Under the pieces are notes generated by a model. It was not told the DNA's origin. It was given only the letters and a program-made list of their open reading frames with translations, and ran no database searches. This document shows, piece by piece, positions 36,726 to 44,950 of a DNA stretch of 64,000 nt. Each line of letters opens with the position of its first letter. The first letter of the stretch is position 1. The translations under genes were made by a program, and so were the position numbers. Source of the DNA: Oryzibacter oryziterrae (GTDB taxonomy: Bacteria; Pseudomonadota; Alphaproteobacteria; Rhizobiales; Pleomorphomonadaceae); NCBI RefSeq assembly GCF_021864535.1, contig NZ_JAKJIC010000010.1, positions 62,001-126,000 on the forward strand. Reading direction: 5' to 3'.

Positions 36726-39077
36726 TCAGCGCGGACGCGGCTTGCCGGCGCCGTTTTCCATCCGTCCAATGGCGGCAATGCGTGGCAGCGGCGTTTGCAG
36801 CATGGCGCTCTCAGGCCGGCTTTCGCGTGTGCGCAGCATCCGGCGGATCTCCAGCAGGCTCAGCAGGTAGCAGACGACGGACTCCGCCCCGCAGTTCTCG
36901 TTGGCCCGGTCGGGATGCAGCCCATCGCGGCACCGTCCGGTCCGAACATCGGCCAGCGGGACGTTGAGGTCATTGACGCCAAGGAACCAGGCGAACGCGC
37001 GCTCGGCGTCATTGCGCCATTTGGCGCTGTTGGTGGCCCGCCAGGCCGCCGCGCAGGCGGAAATGGTGGCGGTTGCCTCCAGCGGCTGCTGGTCGAAGGG
37101 TTGCGGTGGTTGCCGCAAAGCGCCGAAACTGTGGGAACCGACGGGCCGGAAGACACCAGAGCTGGTGGTCTGCTGTGTCATGAGCCATTCCAGCGTCCTG
37201 AGACCGGCCCTGAGGTAACGGCTGACGCCGGTCGACATCCCCGTGAGGATGAGGGCCTCCGACAGACGGGCGTTGTCATAGGACAGCACGTCCTCGAACC
37301 AGATCCACTCCGGAGTCTCCGCCGCCGCGATGTTGCCCATCAGCCGTTCGGCAAGCAGCAGGCGCATGCGATCGGCTTCCGCCACCTCCGGCTCGGCCTT
37401 GCAATAGGCGTCAAGGCCAAGGAGGGTTGCGGCGATGGCGCGCGGCGAATGGAACTGCTCGGTCACGACCAGGGCTTTCAGGAAGAGGCCACTGGCCCAG
37501 GTCCTTCGCGCGGCGTCCATGTCGCTTTTGGCGCAGATCCCGAGAGCCCAAAGGGTGCGACCGTGGCTATCTTCCGACCCCATGTCCTCGAGCCATCGTC
37601 GATCGAAACTCATGAAGTTGCGAAAGCGTCCGATATCGGGGTTCCAGGCATGCTGCACGAAGGAGGAAAACCGCCCGGCCAGTTGGCTTGGCAGATCCGG
37701 GGAACTGGAGTTCTCCATCAACACCGCCAGCAGCAGGGCGCGGGCGTTGTCGTCGATGCAATAGCCATGCGCCCTGTCGGGAACGGCGTGAACCGCATGC
37801 TGGAACAAGCCGGTGTCGTCAGACATGGCCATGAGGTGATCGATGCTGATCTCCGGCGGAATGCCGACCGGGTGCAGCAGGATCGTCGGGCTCTTGGTCG
37901 CCAGGAACACCGGCGTCCGCACGGCGGCCACTTCTTCGAACACCTTGAGATAGCGTCGGGCCGCGTGCGCCCAGGTCTTGGACCGGCTGCGTTCATAGGC
38001 CCCATAGGCAAGTGCCATGCGCCGATCGTCATGGGTGAGCAGGTCAGCGACGGCCCGCCCGATGGCAGGGCTGTCACCAAACGGCACCAGCACGCCCGCG
38101 CCACCGGCCAGAAGCTCCTGGGCATGCCAATAGGGCGTGGAAACCACAGCCCGGCCGAGCCCGTGGCTGTAGGCCAGCGTGCCGGAGGTCATCTGCTCTT
38201 CGTTGAGATAGGGCGTGACGTAGACGTCGCACATGCCGATATGGCGCAGCAACGTCGCCTGATCGACGAACTGGTCGAGGAAGACCACATGGTCTTCGAT
38301 GCCGAGGGCGGCGACGCGTGCCACCAGGCTCTCGCGATAGGCTTCGCCCTCCTTGCGGATCAGATTGGGATGGGTGGCGCCCAGCACCACATAGACGGCA
38401 CTGGGACAGGCCTTCAGGATCGCCGGCATGGCGTCGATCATCACCTCGATGCCCTTGTTGGGAGACAGGAGTCCGAAGGTAAGAATGACCCGCCGCTTGT
38501 CGTAGCCTTCGCTGCGCTTGATCGCCTCGGGGCTGCAGTAGGGCACGTCGGGAACGCCATGGGAGATGACGACGATCTTCTCCGGCGCCACACCATAGAC
38601 ATCCTGCAATAGCGCCCGTCCCTTTTCGGCCATCACCACCACCTTGGATGAGGCCTTGATCACACGATCCATGACCTCGCGCTGGGCCTGGTTGGGGCGC
38701 GCCAGCACCGTGTGAAAGGTCGTCACCACCGGCGCGGTGAGGCGATCAAGCAACGGCAGGATGTTCCTGCCAGCCTTGCCGCCAAAGATGCCGAACTCGT
38801 GCTGAAGCGACACGACGTCGACCTGTCCGGTGTTGAGCAGGGTTGCAGCGGCGAGATAGTCCTCAGGACTATCCTCGGCGATCTCGATGCGGACGGCTTC
38901 CGGATAGTCATAGCCCTGGCTGCGATCGTTCATGGCGACAATCGAGGTTTCGAGCGCCGGCTCAATGCCGGCAACGGCCCGTTGCAACTCGGATGTGAAG
39001 GTCGCGATGCCACAGCGGCGGGGCAAGGAGTTGCCGATGAAGGCGACGCGTCTGATCCGGGGGATGGTGATGGTCAT
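36726..39077 (-). CDS. GT4 glycosyltransferase with large C-terminal helical domain
   Basis: 783 residues. The N-terminal half is a GT-B fold GT4 enzyme: GNSLPRRCGIATFTSEL (acceptor domain), SLQHEFGIFGGKAG, FHTVLARPNQAQREVM, FGLLSPNKGIEVMIDAMPAI (nucleotide-sugar domain start) and CDVYVTPYLNEEQMTSGTLAY (donor E-x7-E region). From about residue 430 the C-terminal half has repeated helical segments (DDNARALLLAVLM, LDAYCKAEPEVAEADRMRLLLAERL) that look like an alpha-toroid rather than a transferase. ATG 39077 follows GGAGG. The donor is likely a nucleotide hexose, possibly GDP-mannose given the GH130 neighbour (inference). Confidence 0.85.
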   Translation of the reverse strand: MTITIPRIRRVAFIGNSLPRRCGIATFTSELQRAVAGIEPALETSIVAMNDRSQGYDYPEAVRIEIAEDSPEDYLAAATLLNTGQVDVVSLQHEFGIFGGKAGRNILPLLDRLTAPVVTTFHTVLARPNQAQREVMDRVIKASSKVVVMAEKGRALLQDVYGVAPEKIVVISHGVPDVPYCSPEAIKRSEGYDKRRVILTFGLLSPNKGIEVMIDAMPAILKACPSAVYVVLGATHPNLIRKEGEAYRESLVARVAALGIEDHVVFLDQFVDQATLLRHIGMCDVYVTPYLNEEQMTSGTLAYSHGLGRAVVSTPYWHAQELLAGGAGVLVPFGDSPAIGRAVADLLTHDDRRMALAYGAYERSRSKTWAHAARRYLKVFEEVAAVRTPVFLATKSPTILLHPVGIPPEISIDHLMAMSDDTGLFQHAVHAVPDRAHGYCIDDNARALLLAVLMENSSSPDLPSQLAGRFSSFVQHAWNPDIGRFRNFMSFDRRWLEDMGSEDSHGRTLWALGICAKSDMDAARRTWASGLFLKALVVTEQFHSPRAIAATLLGLDAYCKAEPEVAEADRMRLLLAERLMGNIAAAETPEWIWFEDVLSYDNARLSEALILTGMSTGVSRYLRAGLRTLEWLMTQQTTSSGVFRPVGSHSFGALRQPPQPFDQQPLEATATISACAAAWRATNSAKWRNDAERAFAWFLGVNDLNVPLADVRTGRCRDGLHPDRANENCGAESVVCYLLSLLEIRRMLRTRESRPESAMLQTPLPRIAAIGRMENGAGKPRPR

Positions 39078-39337
39078 GAGCTTGGCCTCCATGCGAGGGG
39101 GATGAAAAGCGAAACGACTGGACTGCGAGAGCGTTCGGTCTGTCGCCACTGAACAATGCTGGACAGTGGTCGATCTCTAGCCACTGCGCCCCGCTCTCGG
39201 GCCTGCAGGCCTGAGAGCGGGGTCAGGATGATGCAAGCGGCTAAGAACTGTTCTTGCCGGACGGGGGCAGTCATAGCCTGCCCCCTGTTTCAGGCACCCG
39301 AAGCCGCATTGAGGCGGGGTGTTGTGCCAAAGCGCCA

Positions 39338-39901
39338 TCAGGCCGCGGTCGGTACCGCCTGGGCCATGCCAGGTGCGGGTGTTTCGATGCCCGCGTGCAC
39401 GTGCAAGCTGGTTGGGCTTGTCCGCTCCAGCACGCTGTGGGCCCGTTCCATGTCGCTGGTATCGCCATAGACCATGACCAGGAAGCTGTCGGCCTTCACC
39501 GCCGCCTCGTAGAGGACGATGCTGTCCTTGGGGATGCCGAGGCTGTAGAGGCCGGCGCCGAGCGCGCTCAACCCGCCGACCACCACCGCGCCCTCGAGCA
39601 TGGAGACCAGCGTGGCGGCGAGATAGCCGAGCACGATCACGTTGCCAACCAATGGCATCGAGATGAAGATGCCACCGACGAACAGCCCCCAGAGGCCGCC
39701 CCAGAAAGCTCCTTGCTTGCCCCAGAACATGACGCGTTCGCCAATGTTGTAGAAGCCGGTGGCTTTCTCTTCGCTGTGGTAGCCCTTGCCAACGATGCTG
39801 AGCGACTTCATGTCGAAGCCGGCCTGGGCCAGATCTCGAATTGCCACTTCAGCGGACTGATGCCCGGGAAACACGGCGACGACTGCGTTTTTCTTCATCA
39901 T
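39338..39901 (-). CDS. DUF1269/general-stress-17M-like membrane protein
   Basis: 187 residues. The N-terminal soluble part VAVFPGHQSAEVAIRDLAQAGFDMKSLSIVGKG is the GSP17M-like flavin-free 'slipin' domain. A glycine-rich double membrane hairpin follows (GAFWGGLWGLFVGGIFISMP, VIVLGYLAATLVSMLEGAVVVGGLSALGAGL), then a C-terminal repeat of the soluble fold (IPKDSIVLYEAAVKADSFLVMVYG). The function of the family is unknown; it is often stress induced. Its ATG overlaps the upstream small gene by 4 bp, and it is last in the minus-strand stress cluster. Confidence 0.8.
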   Translation of the reverse strand: MMKKNAVVAVFPGHQSAEVAIRDLAQAGFDMKSLSIVGKGYHSEEKATGFYNIGERVMFWGKQGAFWGGLWGLFVGGIFISMPLVGNVIVLGYLAATLVSMLEGAVVVGGLSALGAGLYSLGIPKDSIVLYEAAVKADSFLVMVYGDTSDMERAHSVLERTSPTSLHVHAGIETPAPGMAQAVPTAA

Positions 39902-40170
39902 GGGAGTATCCTTTGACTGGAGCCGAAGAGGGGCGTTGCCCTGGAGGCAATCCCGTTGAAATCAGCGTAGGCAGTTGCAACCGCGCCACTTGCAGCCGTC
40001 GTCCCCTCGATGGTGCCGGACCCTGAGCCTTCAAGGCAGGTTTCGGCAGGAACGCATCGGCCAGCTCCACTTGCCCAAGCGGACATTGCGACCGCTGCCC
40101 CGATCTCATTGGCGGTTATGATGGCGAGCACGCCACTGCAGGCCAGAAGGGATACGATGAGCTTTTTCAC
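39898..40170 (-). CDS. Small secreted hypothetical protein
   Basis: 90 residues with an N-terminal signal (MKKLIVSLLACSGVLAIITA) and an Ala/Gly/Ser/Thr-rich mature part containing two cysteines (GRCVPAETCLEG). The GTG start at 40170 follows AAGGAG at good spacing, and the stop overlaps the next gene's ATG (ATGA), both arguing that it is real. I recognise no family. LLAC could be read as a lipobox, but the Cys lies too early in the hydrophobic core to be convincing. Confidence 0.55.
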   Translation of the reverse strand: MKKLIVSLLACSGVLAIITANEIGAAVAMSAWASGAGRCVPAETCLEGSGSGTIEGTTAASGAVATAYADFNGIASRATPLFGSSQRILP

Positions 40171-40422
40171 TATCGTGCTCCTTGGCGCGTGTTCCGCGGA
40201 CAGGAGATCCTTGCGGCGCTATGCGCCCCGGCACGGGAAGCCGATGGAAGGGTCCACTCAACACGTTCTGTGAGGGAAGTTCAGTTTGTCCGGATCGTAG
40301 CGTCGCAGACAGCCACGGAATCTACTCACGGCTGCGGTCTTCGCGATGTTCACCGCTTCTAGTCCAGCCCGACAGAGTCGCTGGAACGCCCGTGTTTGAG
40401 GATGGGCCGGCCTCGACGGGCA

Positions 40423-40581
40423 TCAATGACGCCCGAGGAGCAGATACAGCACGATGATGATCAGGATGAGGCCGATACAACCGCTGGGATAGTAGCCCCA
40501 GTTGGCGCTGTGGGGCCAGGTCGGCAATGCACCGATCAAGAAGAGTACCAGTATGATGAAGAGAATGGTACCGATGTTCAT
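40423..40581 (-). CDS. DUF3309 small membrane protein
   Basis: 52 residues: MNIGTILFIILVLFLIGALP, then the family core TWPHSANWGYYPSG and a second helix (GLILIIIVLYLLLGRH). This is the compact two-helix DUF3309 family common in Proteobacteria, with no known function. The ATG at 40581 follows GGAGGATGCC; a longer upstream frame is not protein-like. It lies between the PRC-barrel gene and the small secreted protein. Confidence 0.85.
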   Translation of the reverse strand: MNIGTILFIILVLFLIGALPTWPHSANWGYYPSGCIGLILIIIVLYLLLGRH

Positions 40582-40615
40582 GGCATCCTCCGTTGAGTTG
40601 AACCTGGCGCAGAGG

Positions 40616-40637
40616 GGGCCTCGCATTTTCGAGGCCC
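40616..40637 (-). other. Intercistronic hairpin after PRC-barrel gene
   Basis: GGGCCTCG (40616-40623) and CGAGGCCC (40630-40637) form an 8-bp stem with a 6-nt loop, between the PRC-barrel stop and the DUF3309 start. There is no U-tract on the minus strand, so it may be a processing or stability element rather than a terminator. Confidence 0.55.
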
Positions 40638-40652
40638 GACTTGTCGAACCGA

Positions 40653-41045
40653 TTACTTGGCGTATTTGTAATCAGGCAAGGACTGCATGGTTTCCTTGGT
40701 GGCGCCGCGCAGCAACATGTTCTTGTCCTGCACGACGAGTGAGGCCGAACTCACCACCACATACTTGGTCCCCATGCCGAGGAAGCCGCCGACCGAGATC
40801 ACCGCATAGGGCACGTTGCCGTCGGTGGTGATGATCAGGTCGTCGATCGTACCGACGGTTTCATTGGTCTCGTTGACAACCGTGGCACCGACCACCTTGG
40901 AGGCGCGGTAGCCCGTTGCCAGCGTCGAGGGATCGATCTTGGTCAGGGCAACGGTTTGGGCCGCGCCCTGTGCCATGAGCGGGGTGGAGGCGATCATCAT
41001 AGTGCCGATCACGGCACCGGCGAGCAGACGGTTTGCAAATGTCAT
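40653..41045 (-). CDS. Exported PRC-barrel domain protein
   Basis: 130 residues. A Sec signal peptide (NRLLAGAVIGTMMIASTPLMAQ) precedes a PRC-barrel: YRASKVVGATVVNETNETVGTIDDLIITTDGNVPYAVISVGGFLGMGTKYVVV. Exported PRC-barrel proteins are frequent in rhizobial stress and envelope clusters; their ligand is unknown. A 13-bp sequence shared with the csbD leader lies 27-39 bp upstream of the ATG. Confidence 0.88.
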   Translation of the reverse strand: MTFANRLLAGAVIGTMMIASTPLMAQGAAQTVALTKIDPSTLATGYRASKVVGATVVNETNETVGTIDDLIITTDGNVPYAVISVGGFLGMGTKYVVVSSASLVVQDKNMLLRGATKETMQSLPDYKYAK

Positions 41046-41071
41046 TTTGAAATCCTCATGTATTCTGCGGT

Positions 41072-41084
41072 CAGACTGATTGTT
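41072..41084 (-). repeat. 13-bp direct repeat, copy 1 (upstream of PRC-barrel gene)
   Basis: AACAATCAGTCTG on the minus strand, identical to 41342-41354. Both copies lie 27-50 bp upstream of start codons (PRC-barrel and csbD), in the position expected for a promoter or operator element shared by the two stress genes. Confidence 0.5.
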
Positions 41085-41133
41085 CAGCCTTGAGGGCAGG
41101 AAGCTGATGTGAATGAAAGCAAGTCCGCCGCCG

Positions 41134-41304
41134 TCAATCCTTCAGGACGTCCCTGATGTTGCCGACGTTCTTCTGAAACTTGCCCTTGATCTGCACGACC
41201 TTGCCCTTCGTCTCCAGCTCCTTGAGCTGAAGAACTTCACCGGCCTTGGCCGTGACGGTTCCGGCGGCCTGCTTGGCAGTGCCGATGATCTGGTCCTTGT
41301 TCAT
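41134..41304 (-). CDS. csbD: CsbD-family stress protein
   Basis: 56 residues: MNKDQIIGTAKQAAGTVTAK then GEVLQLKELETKGKVVQIKGK, the CsbD fold of short helices with the G-x2-KQxxG start. CsbD proteins are general stress proteins of unknown activity. The ATG at 41304 follows AAGG. A larger in-frame extension overlaps the upstream lipoprotein gene and is not protein-like. Together with Dps and the PRC-barrel protein, it marks this cluster as stress related. Confidence 0.88.
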   Translation of the reverse strand: MNKDQIIGTAKQAAGTVTAKAGEVLQLKELETKGKVVQIKGKFQKNVGNIRDVLKD

Positions 41305-41341
41305 GGCCTTGGTCTTTCTGTTGCACAGCCCGTGCAAGCCA

Positions 41342-41354
41342 CAGACTGATTGTT
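41342..41354 (-). repeat. 13-bp direct repeat, copy 2 (upstream of csbD)
   Basis: Identical to 41072-41084 (AACAATCAGTCTG, minus strand). It lies 38-50 bp before the csbD ATG, between the lipoprotein stop and csbD. Confidence 0.5.
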
Positions 41355-41393
41355 GGAGTAGCCCCCCCCGACCTTCATGGCCGGAGGAGGCCG

Positions 41394-41612
41394 TCAGTAG
41401 CCCATGTGAGGTCCGGGCATCGGACGGTAGTCGCGGCACTCCGCGTAACGCTGCCACTTGGCAGTCTGGCAGCGGTTGTGTCCGCGTATCGGCATGCGAG
41501 GTTCGGAGATCACCACGCCGATCCCGGCGACAGGCGCCATGCGGCTGCCGTAGGGGCTTACGCAGGCTGAAAGCCCCAGACCGAGCGCGATCAATGTTGC
41601 TAGCGTTTTCAT
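41394..41612 (-). CDS. Small lipoprotein, hypothetical
   Basis: 72 residues. MKTLATLIALGLGLSAC gives a textbook signal and lipobox (LSAC). The mature part is short, basic and Tyr/Pro/Arg-rich (GHNRCQTAKWQRYAECRDYRP) with two further cysteines. Its ATG overlaps the SOUL-gene stop by 4 bp. I do not recognise a family. It is probably anchored in the outer or inner membrane. Confidence 0.7.
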   Translation of the reverse strand: MKTLATLIALGLGLSACVSPYGSRMAPVAGIGVVISEPRMPIRGHNRCQTAKWQRYAECRDYRPMPGPHMGY

Positions 41613-42277
41613 GATGACAGCCTTTCTTGGTAGGTCGGCAAGCCGCTTGGGCAAGGGACAAGCACCCAGTCGGCGACCGGAGAGGAGTTTGAAATTCTTG
41701 CCGTTTGCATGGGAGCCGCCGAACGCAGGGGCAGCAGAAGCTCGTTGCGGCGCAGGAACCACGGGGTCCAGGCCGAGCTGTAGCGGGCGACCCAGATCGG
41801 GCCGATGGCCAGTTCTCGGCAGGCCAGAGCCATCCAGGTCACGATGCTGGTCTTGGCCTTGATGTCAGGCACCTGTCCGAGCCCGGAGAACCGCAGCGCG
41901 GCGACGCGGCTGGGTGGTTGGGCACTGAGACAGACGCGCCGGTCATCGGGGAGCGGCAATGACCCGAGCTGGCCAACGTTCGACAGTGTCAACCGCAAGG
42001 TCCACAAGCCGAAATCGTCGCTCTGGACCACCGGCGCGATCGCGCCATTGGTGATGCCCTGACTGCGGACTTGCAACACGGGCGGGATGACAGTCAGGCG
42101 GCGTTTGAGTTCATTTCCCCCGGCGAGGTAGTGCCTGAGCAAGCTCATGGCACGTCTTGCCGTTTGCACGCGCCTGCCGGCCAGCGTGACGTCGGCGGCA
42201 ACCGAAGCGTGATAGTCACGGATCTCGAAATCCTGCTCCTTGAAGATTGTTTCAAAGTGCGGTTCCATGTTGGCCAT
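41609..42277 (-). CDS. SOUL/HBP family heme-binding-like protein
   Basis: 222 residues. The N-terminus EPHFETIFKEQDFEIRDYHASVAADV is the SOUL start (bait motif FEIRDY), and VCLSAQPPSRVAALRFSGLG is the conserved C-terminal strand region. LPLPDDRRV matches the LPxPxDPRV motif. Bacterial SOUL proteins are proposed to bind heme or tetrapyrroles, but this is not proven for this branch. ATG 42277 follows AAGGAGG. It is coupled to the downstream lipoprotein. Confidence 0.85.
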   Translation of the reverse strand: MANMEPHFETIFKEQDFEIRDYHASVAADVTLAGRRVQTARRAMSLLRHYLAGGNELKRRLTVIPPVLQVRSQGITNGAIAPVVQSDDFGLWTLRLTLSNVGQLGSLPLPDDRRVCLSAQPPSRVAALRFSGLGQVPDIKAKTSIVTWMALACRELAIGPIWVARYSSAWTPWFLRRNELLLPLRSAAPMQTARISNSSPVADWVLVPCPSGLPTYQERLSS

Positions 42278-42335
42278 GTCTGCCTCCTTGGGATTTCGAG
42301 CGTCACACGCCCCGGGCCTGCCTTGTTCGCAGGGA

Positions 42336-42539
42336 TCAGCTCTTGTCCTCCGGCTTTTGACGCTTGACGTCGCCACCGGCACCGCCTTCGTTCGCCCAGA
42401 TGTCGATCCGATCGACTATGGTGTTGCTCGGTACGTCGGGCGCCGCAGCAGTCGGAGACTGCGTGTACAGTCGGTTGGGCGGCTTGCTGCGCGCCTTGCG
42501 GTTACCGTTTGCGCGCGGCTTGCGCATGGACGCGATCAT
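42336..42539 (-). CDS. Small basic hypothetical protein coupled to dps
   Basis: 67 residues: a very basic N-terminal half (MRKPRANGNRKARSKPPNRL) and an acidic tail (DRIDIWANEGGAGGDVKRQ). The ATG overlaps the dps stop by 4 bp (ATGA), the main argument that it is translated. I recognise no family. The Arg/Lys-rich part suggests nucleic-acid or polyphosphate contact (inference). Confidence 0.5.
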   Translation of the reverse strand: MIASMRKPRANGNRKARSKPPNRLYTQSPTAAAPDVPSNTIVDRIDIWANEGGAGGDVKRQKPEDKS

Positions 42540-43015
42540 CTCGGCACCAGATGCGACTCCACCAGCCAGATCTGCTGGTCGACGCCGCGGGAAATCTCGG
42601 TGAAGAGATCTGCGGTTTCCGCGTCACCGATGCTCGAAGTGTCGAGAATGGCTTCGCGTGTCGACTGACCGAAGGCGGCGAGCGTCGCGGCAACCATGAA
42701 GACATGTTCGTTCTGATCGGCGACGCCGAGGGAGTAAGGCACCAGGAACGAGGCTTGCGCCGCAACCTGAACCGTTCCCTTGGCCGTTCCGCCCAGTCCG
42801 CCGGCCCGTTCGGCCAGCTGATCGGCATAGGTGTCGACCTCACCGGCAACGCGGTCGAACAGTTGATGAATCCCGATGAAACCCGGACCGCGAACGTTCC
42901 AGTGCGCCTGCTTGACCTGACCGTGCAGGTCGATGGCGGCGGCCAGATGCTTGTTGAGCACCTCGACGGACTTCGTGCGAATGTTTTCGGAAAGTGTGTT
43001 GTGCGTCGAGTGCAT
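42536..43015 (-). CDS. dps: DNA-binding ferritin-like protein Dps
   Basis: 159-residue Dps. The inter-subunit ferroxidase residues are in KQAHWNVRGPGFIGIHQLFD (His, with the downstream Asp) and EVDTYADQLAERAGGLGG (Asp/Glu). Dps oxidises and stores iron with H2O2 and compacts DNA in starvation. ATG 43015 follows AAAGGA; the upstream extension lies over the neighbouring gene. It follows the holin-like gene by 4 bp and is coupled to the 67-residue gene. Confidence 0.93.
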   Translation of the reverse strand: MHSTHNTLSENIRTKSVEVLNKHLAAAIDLHGQVKQAHWNVRGPGFIGIHQLFDRVAGEVDTYADQLAERAGGLGGTAKGTVQVAAQASFLVPYSLGVADQNEHVFMVAATLAAFGQSTREAILDTSSIGDAETADLFTEISRGVDQQIWLVESHLVPR

Positions 43016-43019
43016 GACT

Positions 43020-43427
43020 TTATCCTTTTCGGTGATCCTGTCGCTGAGCGCTGGTGAAACCAGCCAGGAGGGCAGCCAGCAGGAACAAGACCTTGTTGTC
43101 CTGGAACGAAGACAGGAGTTCATCGTTCGGCCGCTTGGTGGCGACAGGCGCCGGTGCCTTGAGAGCCCGTTTGGTCAGCACCAGCAAGCCTGCGGCTGCT
43201 ATCAACAGGAGCGCTGAGGAGACGATCAGCGGAGCGATCCAGGGACCGACAAGTGGCAGCATCGCGATCCATAGTGCGACGAGAGCGCAGCCCGCCGCCG
43301 CGATACTGCAAAGCAGTACCGTCGTGGCGATTGCCAGACTCCAGCCGGCATGGCGGGCGCCGCTCCTGAGGTCATGTCCGAGCGACGCGCAAGCGGCGTT
43401 TGCCGCTTGCCGAATGGCGGCATTCAT
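43020..43427 (-). CDS. Small membrane protein, holin-superfamily/DUF1469-like
   Basis: 135 residues with two hydrophobic hairpin helices (LAIATTVLLCSIAAAGCALVALWI and PLIVSSALLLIAAAGLLVLT) and a third at the end (VLFLLAALLAGF). This arrangement is typical of phage-holin-III-like/DUF1469 proteins that accompany YqjD/DUF883 genes. Its ATG overlaps the YqjD-like gene stop (43424-43427). The pair resembles enterobacterial yqjD-yqjE, which are ribosome- and membrane-linked stationary-phase proteins (inference). Confidence 0.7.
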   Translation of the reverse strand: MNAAIRQAANAACASLGHDLRSGARHAGWSLAIATTVLLCSIAAAGCALVALWIAMLPLVGPWIAPLIVSSALLLIAAAGLLVLTKRALKAPAPVATKRPNDELLSSFQDNKVLFLLAALLAGFTSAQRQDHRKG

Positions 43428-43735
43428 CGCGCGTTCTGGGACGGCGAGGCCAGCAGGCGCCCCCCAACATATCCCAAGCCAAGTGCGATCAGCAGCGACA
43501 GCACCGGACGCGCCTCGATCTCATCGCCGATCCATTTCAGCGACTGCTTGCCTTCCTCGGTGACCGTGGAAACCACTTTGCGGGCGGCTACGTCGATCTG
43601 GTTGGAAGCGGCCTCGGCACCGTTGGAGACACCAGTCTTCAGATGGCTCATGATACCGGCGACATCGTCGCGGAGTGCAGCAAGATCAGACTGCAACATT
43701 GCGAGATCTGGGCTCTGACCATTTGATGAGGACAT
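43424..43735 (-). CDS. YqjD/ElaB-like (DUF883-type) protein
   Basis: 103 residues: an amphipathic helical N-terminal part (DLAMLQSDLAALRDDVAGIM), helix KVVSTVTEEGKQSLKWIGDEI, then a C-terminal tail-anchor helix RPVLSLLIALGLGYVGGRLL, the DUF883 hallmark. It anchors to the inner membrane by its C-terminus. It is first in the cluster that includes dps, with AAAGGAG before ATG 43735. The AT-rich 279 bp upstream (43736-44014) probably contains the promoter for the whole run; I could not assign a sigma-factor class. Confidence 0.78.
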   Translation of the reverse strand: MSSSNGQSPDLAMLQSDLAALRDDVAGIMSHLKTGVSNGAEAASNQIDVAARKVVSTVTEEGKQSLKWIGDEIEARPVLSLLIALGLGYVGGRLLASPSQNAR

Positions 43736-44014
43736 CGAAACTCTCCTTTTTGTTTTGCTTTTTATTGTGTTTCTCAACACTTTTATTAATACAAAATTAG
43801 GAGACCCGAAGACAGGTTCGGCAACTACTCAATTTCTGCGGCATATAGATAGTTGTCTTCGCGTATTTGTAATTGAATTTCCCGCTGGAAAAATTCAGAC
43901 TTTGACAAAATTACTTAGTGCACGACAACTGACTGGCGCTCGCAGAACTTCAAATGTCCAGCCGGGCACGGCCTGCACTGTTGCTTGACCGGTCCCGACA
44001 GACATTGCTGAGGC

Positions 44015-44794
44015 TCACCGATAGACGAGACCGCCATCGATAAGGGGTGCCTGGCCCGTCATGTAGTCGGCATCCGGCCCTGCCAGGAAGGCAACGAGCC
44101 CGGCAACGTCCTCCGGTGTCTCCGCCCGCCCCAATGCGATGCCGCCAACGTATTTCTTGTAGGTTTCGCCGATGCCGGCTCCGGTCAACAGCGACATGCG
44201 CTTGTCGATCTCGACCCACATGTCCGTTCCGACCACCCCGGGGCAATAGGCATTGACCGTGATGCCGTCGGCGGCAAATTCGCGAGCTGCGGCCTGGGTC
44301 AAGGCCCGCACGGCAAACTTGGTAGCCGAGTAGACGCCCAAAAGCGCGAAGCCGTCGTGGCCGGCGATCGAGGATGCGTTGATGATCTTGCCGGGCTGCC
44401 TGCGTTCAAGGAACTTCCGCGCCGCAGCCTGAATGCCCCAGAGGACACCGCCGACGTTGATCCTCATGATCTGGTCGAGCTCGTCTGCCGTCACGTCGGA
44501 GATCGGCTTGACCTGCGCGATGCCGGCATTGTTGACCATGATGTCGAAGCCGCCGAGTGCCCGTTCGGCATGATTGACGGCAGCAAAGACGCTGTCGCGC
44601 AAACTGACGTCGGCCATGAAGACCGTGGCTTTGCGCCCGATCGTGGCGATTTCCCGCGCGACGGCGACGAGCTTGTCCTCCTTGATGTCGACAAGCGCAA
44701 CGTCCGCCCCCTCACGCGCCAGTCGCAAGGCAATGCCCCTGCCGATCCCTTGTCCGGCGCCGGTCACGAGCGCTACTTTTCCTGTGATCGTCAT
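44015..44794 (-). CDS. budC: Acetoin/diacetyl reductase-like SDR
   Basis: 259-residue short-chain dehydrogenase. The NAD motif is TGAGQGIGRGIAL, NNAG is in DIMVNNAGIAQ, and the catalytic Ser/Tyr/Lys are in INASSIAGHDGFALLGVYSATKFAVRALTQ. The residues VNAYCPGVVGTDMWVEID and AGPDADYMTGQAPLIDGGLVY match acetoin reductase/meso-2,3-butanediol dehydrogenases closely. It would make 2,3-butanediol from acetoin with NADH, which suits a fermenting organism. Activity on other hydroxy compounds is possible. It stands alone, 156 bp from the next gene. Confidence 0.82.
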   Translation of the reverse strand: MTITGKVALVTGAGQGIGRGIALRLAREGADVALVDIKEDKLVAVAREIATIGRKATVFMADVSLRDSVFAAVNHAERALGGFDIMVNNAGIAQVKPISDVTADELDQIMRINVGGVLWGIQAAARKFLERRQPGKIINASSIAGHDGFALLGVYSATKFAVRALTQAAAREFAADGITVNAYCPGVVGTDMWVEIDKRMSLLTGAGIGETYKKYVGGIALGRAETPEDVAGLVAFLAGPDADYMTGQAPLIDGGLVYR

Positions 44795-44950
44795 ATGATT
44801 GCTCCCGCATGGTAAGCCGCAGGTCGCCGAAGTGCGGCGCCTGCGACGGGGGTGATTGATGATTGCGTTTCTGTTCAGCCGAGGGATCTTCGGACACCGG
44901 CCTTGCCGGCGGCGTGCCGTTGAAGAGCCGGCACGCGAAGACCGCCAAGG

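Noticed and set aside
39338-43790. EcfG-type general stress promoters (GGAAC-N16-18-CGTT) before the stress genes
   Set aside because: I searched the upstream regions by eye and found no convincing GGAAC/CGTT pair, despite the stress-type gene content.
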